The notes under the pieces are model-generated. The model was not told the DNA's origin, did not search any database, and worked only from the letters and a program-made list of their open reading frames with translations. From contig NZ_SOGJ01000005.1 in NCBI RefSeq assembly GCF_004402375.1, forward strand, positions 1-64,000: a DNA stretch of 64,000 bases, written 5' to 3'. The DNA comes from Cryobacterium breve (GTDB lineage Bacteria; Actinomycetota; Actinomycetes; Actinomycetales; Microbacteriaceae). Positions 61,101-64,000 of this stretch are shown here, in pieces (position 1 is the first letter of the stretch; every line of letters starts with the position of its first letter). The position numbers and the translations under genes are program-made.

Positions 61101-62720
61101 ATGACGCAGCTCGCTGGCATGTCCACGCCCGAGGTACTGACCGAAGCACGCCGGCGACGGACGTTCGCCGTGATTTCGCACCCCGACGCGGGCAAGTCGA
61201 CCCTCACCGAGGCCCTGCTCCTGCACGCTCGCGCGATCACCACGGCCGGCGCGACGCACGGCAAGGCCGGCCGACGCGGCACCGTGTCCGACTGGATGGC
61301 GATGGAGCAGGCGCGCGGAATCTCTGTGACCAGCGCGGCCATTCAGTTCGAGTACCGCGACGCCGTGATCAATCTGGTGGACACCCCCGGGCACGCGGAC
61401 TTCTCCGAGGACACCTTCCGCGTGCTCTCCGCCGTCGACGCCGCGGTGATGCTCGTGGACGCCAGCAAGGGTCTCGAAGTGCAGACCATGAAGCTGTTCG
61501 AGGTTTGCAAGCAGCGTGGCCTCCCCGTGATCACCGTCATCAACAAGTGGGACCGTCCGGGTGCCGAGGCACTGGACCTGATGGATGAGATCCGAGAGCG
61601 CACCGGGCTCTTGCCCACTCCCCTGACCTGGCCCGTCGGAATCGCCGGCGACTTCCGTGGCGTGATCGACCGCGCTTCCCACGAATTCATCCGCTTCCAC
61701 CGCACCGCCGGCGGAGCGAAGACCGCGGAGCCCGAACGCCTCAGCGAGGCCGTCGCGGCTGCCGAAGAGGGCGCCGCCTGGATCACCGCCACCGAGGAAT
61801 CCGAGCTACTCGCCGAGGAGGGCCAGGACCACGACGAGGCCCGCTTCCTCGCGAACGAGACTACCCCGGTGCTCTTCGCCGCGGCCGTGCTCAACTTCGG
61901 CGTTCAGCACATTCTGGACACCCTCGTGGACTTCGCGCCGGCCGCGGAAGCCCGAGAGGACGCATCCGGTGGTCACCGCCCCGTGAACAGCGCCTTCTCC
62001 GGCTTCGTGTTCAAGGTGCAGTCCGGGATGAACGCCTCGCATCGCGACCACGTCGCCTTCGTGCGGGTCTGTTCGGGTCAGTTCAAGCGCGGGATGATCG
62101 TGACCCACGCGGCCAGCGGCCGCCCGTTTGCCACCAAGTACGCCCAGCACCTGTTCGGGCGCGAGCGCGAGGTGGCCGACGAGGCCTGGCCCGGCGACAT
62201 CGTCGGCCTGGTCAACGCCTCCGCCCTGCGCGTGGGCGACACGATCTTCGAGACCGAAGCTGTTGAGTACCCGCCGCTGCCGATGTTCGCCCCGGAGCAT
62301 TTCCGGGTGGTGCGGTCGGCGGACTCCAGCAAGCACAAGCAGTTCCGCCGTGGGATCGACCAGCTCGACCACGAAGGCGTCATCCAGGTGCTCCGCTCGG
62401 AGCTGCGCGGCGACCAGGCGCCCGTGCTCGGCGCCGTCGGGCCGATGCAGTTCGAGGTCGTTGAAGAACGGATGACGCACGACTTCGGCGCGGCCATCCG
62501 CACCGAGGCTCTGCCCTACCAACTGGCCCGCCGCACCGACCGGGCGAGCGCCGAGATCCTCGGGCACGACCGTCAGGTCGAGGTGCTGATGCGTTCCGAC
62601 GGCACCATGCTCGCCCTGTTCAGCACCCCGTGGCGGCTGCGGAACACCGTGCGCGACCACCCCGAGCTGATGCTGGAAGACCTGGCCACGGGCAGCAACG
62701 CGGTTCCCGCCGCTTACTAG
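61101..62720 (+). CDS. prfC: Peptide chain release factor 3
   Basis: GTPase that recycles RF1/RF2 after termination. The 539 residues have G1 SHPDAGKSTLTEALL (about 25), a switch region ARGISVTSAAIQF, G3 DTPGHADFSEDT, and G4 NKWDRPG, the last a variant of the usual NK-DR motif; RF3-type domains 2 and 3 follow. The ATG at 61101 follows AGAAGGA. It is convergent with the PBP gene, across repeat copy 2. Confidence 0.95.
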   Translation: MTQLAGMSTPEVLTEARRRRTFAVISHPDAGKSTLTEALLLHARAITTAGATHGKAGRRGTVSDWMAMEQARGISVTSAAIQFEYRDAVINLVDTPGHADFSEDTFRVLSAVDAAVMLVDASKGLEVQTMKLFEVCKQRGLPVITVINKWDRPGAEALDLMDEIRERTGLLPTPLTWPVGIAGDFRGVIDRASHEFIRFHRTAGGAKTAEPERLSEAVAAAEEGAAWITATEESELLAEEGQDHDEARFLANETTPVLFAAAVLNFGVQHILDTLVDFAPAAEAREDASGGHRPVNSAFSGFVFKVQSGMNASHRDHVAFVRVCSGQFKRGMIVTHAASGRPFATKYAQHLFGREREVADEAWPGDIVGLVNASALRVGDTIFETEAVEYPPLPMFAPEHFRVVRSADSSKHKQFRRGIDQLDHEGVIQVLRSELRGDQAPVLGAVGPMQFEVVEERMTHDFGAAIRTEALPYQLARRTDRASAEILGHDRQVEVLMRSDGTMLALFSTPWRLRNTVRDHPELMLEDLATGSNAVPAAY

Positions 62721-62758
62721 GCGCGATTCTGTTGATTCGCCGGCCCACAGCCCGAACG

Positions 62759-62835
62759 AATTCGACGGAGATTATGCCGGAATCGGCCCCAAACGGGGCG
62801 AGAAACCGCTCTCACATCACATTCTCCGTCGAATT
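62759..62835. repeat. Palindromic dispersed repeat, copy 2
   Basis: Outer arms AATTCGACGGAGATT (62759-62773) and ATTCTCCGTCGAATT (62821-62835) are inverted over 13 bp, and enclose a GCCCC-AAAC-GGGGC hairpin (62786-62799). The left arm is identical over 15 bp to copy 1 at 27302. The total span is 77 bases in both copies. It lies between the convergent prfC and PBP genes and could double as a terminator. Confidence 0.75.
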
Positions 62836-62886
62836 GGTCAGACGCCTCCGCGGCTGAGGGGCGGGCGGATGCCGCAGGGCGCAAGG

Positions 62887-64000
62887 TCAGCGGGTCATGC
62901 TGCGCGGCGGCTCCATGAACTCGTCCCCGCCGTACTTCTCGTTGGCGATGCTCATCACGTCGGGCCACATCTGGTGCCGGGCCCTGGCCGCCTGCCCGCT
63001 CTCGAACCAGGTCTCCCGCTGGTCTTCACCGACCCCGGACACGTTCACAACGCCTACGATCGTGGCGACCTTCGTGCTCGCGCCGGCCATCCAGGTGTCC
63101 TTGTTCTCGTCGGTGGTGCCGGTCTTGCCGATCATCGGTACCTGCGGGTCGGTCTCGTAGTACGACGGGCCGCCCGAGCCTCTGGTCATCACCCGCTCCA
63201 TCGCGTAGCTCATGCCGGCGGCGACTTCGGGGGTGACGGACTGCGTGCAGTTCGACTGCGGAGCGGGGATCTCGGCGCCGTCTGGTCCGGTGATCCGGTC
63301 GATCACGATCGGGGTACAGGTGACCCCGTTGTTGGCGATCCCCGCGTAGGCGGCGGCCATCGTCAGTGGTGCGATCTCGTTGGTGCCGAGGACGGCAGAC
63401 GCGCCCTGCTCCAGGGCGCCGCCGTCGGCCCGGTGCACGCCGAAGGCTTCGGCCGTCTTCCGGATGCCGCAGAGGTCGAGTTCCTTGGCCATCCCGATGA
63501 AGCCGGTATTGATCGAGTCGATGGTCGATTCCAGCGGCGAATAGTAGGAATCGTTATCCGAGGAGGAGTCGTTGCCCGGCGCGAACGCCTCGCCGTATTC
63601 CTGAGGCCCGTTGCAGCTGTCCACAAAGGTTCCCCAGTCGTCCCGTTCCCGGGAATTGACCGAATCGTCGAGCGAATTACCCTGGGTGAGCCATTCGGCG
63701 AGGGTGAAGACCTTGTAGGTCGACCCGGTCTGGAATCCGTTGGAGCCACCCTGGGCCATGTCGGTGTTGTAGTTGATGGCGGTGAAGTTGGCCCCGGTGT
63801 CGGCCGGGTCCTGGCTGTAGTTCTTGTTCTGGGTCATGGCCAGCACCCGGCCCGTGCCGACGCCCACGCTCGAGATGATGCCGCCGACATCCCAGTCCTC
63901 GAATGTCTGGGGAACGTTCTCGGCCATGGTCGCCTCGGCCGCCCCCTGGAGGTCCAGGTCCAGGGTCGTGTACACGTTGTAGCCGCCGAGCCGGAAGTTG
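62887..64000 (-). CDS. Class A penicillin-binding protein, truncated by the window edge
   Basis: C-terminal part of a bifunctional transglycosylase/transpeptidase that makes cross-linked peptidoglycan; the N-terminus and glycosyltransferase domain lie beyond 64000. Visible are the end of the linker (NFRLGGYNVYTTLD at the edge), the active-site serine motif GSTYKVF (about residue 90 of the visible part), SINTG, and IGKTGTTDENKDTW. The reading frame is open through the edge. The tail ends in RSMTR. The exact PBP type is not decided. Confidence 0.93.
   Translation of the reverse strand, partial: NFRLGGYNVYTTLDLDLQGAAEATMAENVPQTFEDWDVGGIISSVGVGTGRVLAMTQNKNYSQDPADTGANFTAINYNTDMAQGGSNGFQTGSTYKVFTLAEWLTQGNSLDDSVNSRERDDWGTFVDSCNGPQEYGEAFAPGNDSSSDNDSYYSPLESTIDSINTGFIGMAKELDLCGIRKTAEAFGVHRADGGALEQGASAVLGTNEIAPLTMAAAYAGIANNGVTCTPIVIDRITGPDGAEIPAPQSNCTQSVTPEVAAGMSYAMERVMTRGSGGPSYYETDPQVPMIGKTGTTDENKDTWMAGASTKVATIVGVVNVSGVGEDQRETWFESGQAARARHQMWPDVMSIANEKYGGDEFMEPPRSMTR

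Overview
The window is 64 kb of high-GC chromosomal DNA from an actinobacterium, most likely a member of the Microbacteriaceae (inferred from gene content and order; no 16S rRNA gene is present to confirm it). Pointers are the GluABCD glutamate ABC operon, a PriA-type HisA, the pgsA-cinA-clgR-DUF3046-recA-recX block, ThyX, a small DUF1844 protein beside infC, and the dapB/thyX/dapA/rnj/ftsK block. I see no tRNA or rRNA gene, insertion sequence, prophage or CRISPR array. This is housekeeping chromosome, about 90% of it coding, and mostly on the minus strand.

Layout. 1-120: left edge with a promoter-like sequence pointing out of the window. 121-3710: tyrS, a SatD-like regulator with a membrane partner, and a 3-methyladenine DNA glycosylase. 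3707-11748: arginine biosynthesis argCJBDFGH (read right to left, no argR). 11921-15504: pheST. 15516-18897: gluABCD. 18968-21736: SpoU methyltransferase, infC-rpmI-rplT (infC with an ATC start codon) and DUF1844. 21844-27259: an lhr-nei2 DNA repair pair. 27429-31382: hisC-hisB-hisH-priA plus an SseB-domain protein. 31545-32885: an SOS divergon of a LysM membrane protein and lexA. 32976-36310: metF-metE. 36628-44411: hflX, a methyltransferase, dapF, miaA, miaB, recX, recA. 44734-49486: DUF3046, clgR, cinA, pgsA, ftsK. 49572-53040: rnj, dapA, thyX. 53119-55457 (plus strand): membrane thioredoxin, DUF4395, OsmC, TIGR01777 SDR. 55568-60657: TPR protein, dapB, GNAT, histidine phosphatase, M16 peptidase, aldo/keto reductase. 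61101-64000: release factor 3 and a truncated class A penicillin-binding protein.

The genes form recognisable modules: arginine, histidine, lysine/DAP and methionine synthesis; translation (tyrS, pheST, IF3/L35/L20, RF3, MiaA/MiaB); DNA repair and the SOS response (lexA, recA, recX, lhr, nei2, mpg, the LysM protein); and cell envelope and division (FtsK, PgsA, PBP). Start codons commonly overlap upstream stops (ATGA, GTGA or TTGA), so translational coupling is widespread.

The least ordinary signals are small. They are the non-canonical infC start; two copies of an unassigned palindromic repeat (27302-27378 and 62759-62835); two 15-bp minisatellites at gene 3' ends (after the LysM gene and inside the dapB tail); LexA-box-like sites placed on promoters of lexA, the LysM gene and recA; an interleaved inverted-repeat pair that could fold as a pseudoknot (2936-3031); and a SatD-like protein whose motifs resemble a nucleotidyl-cyclase fold joined to a helix-turn-helix, paired with a membrane protein and preceded by palindromes.
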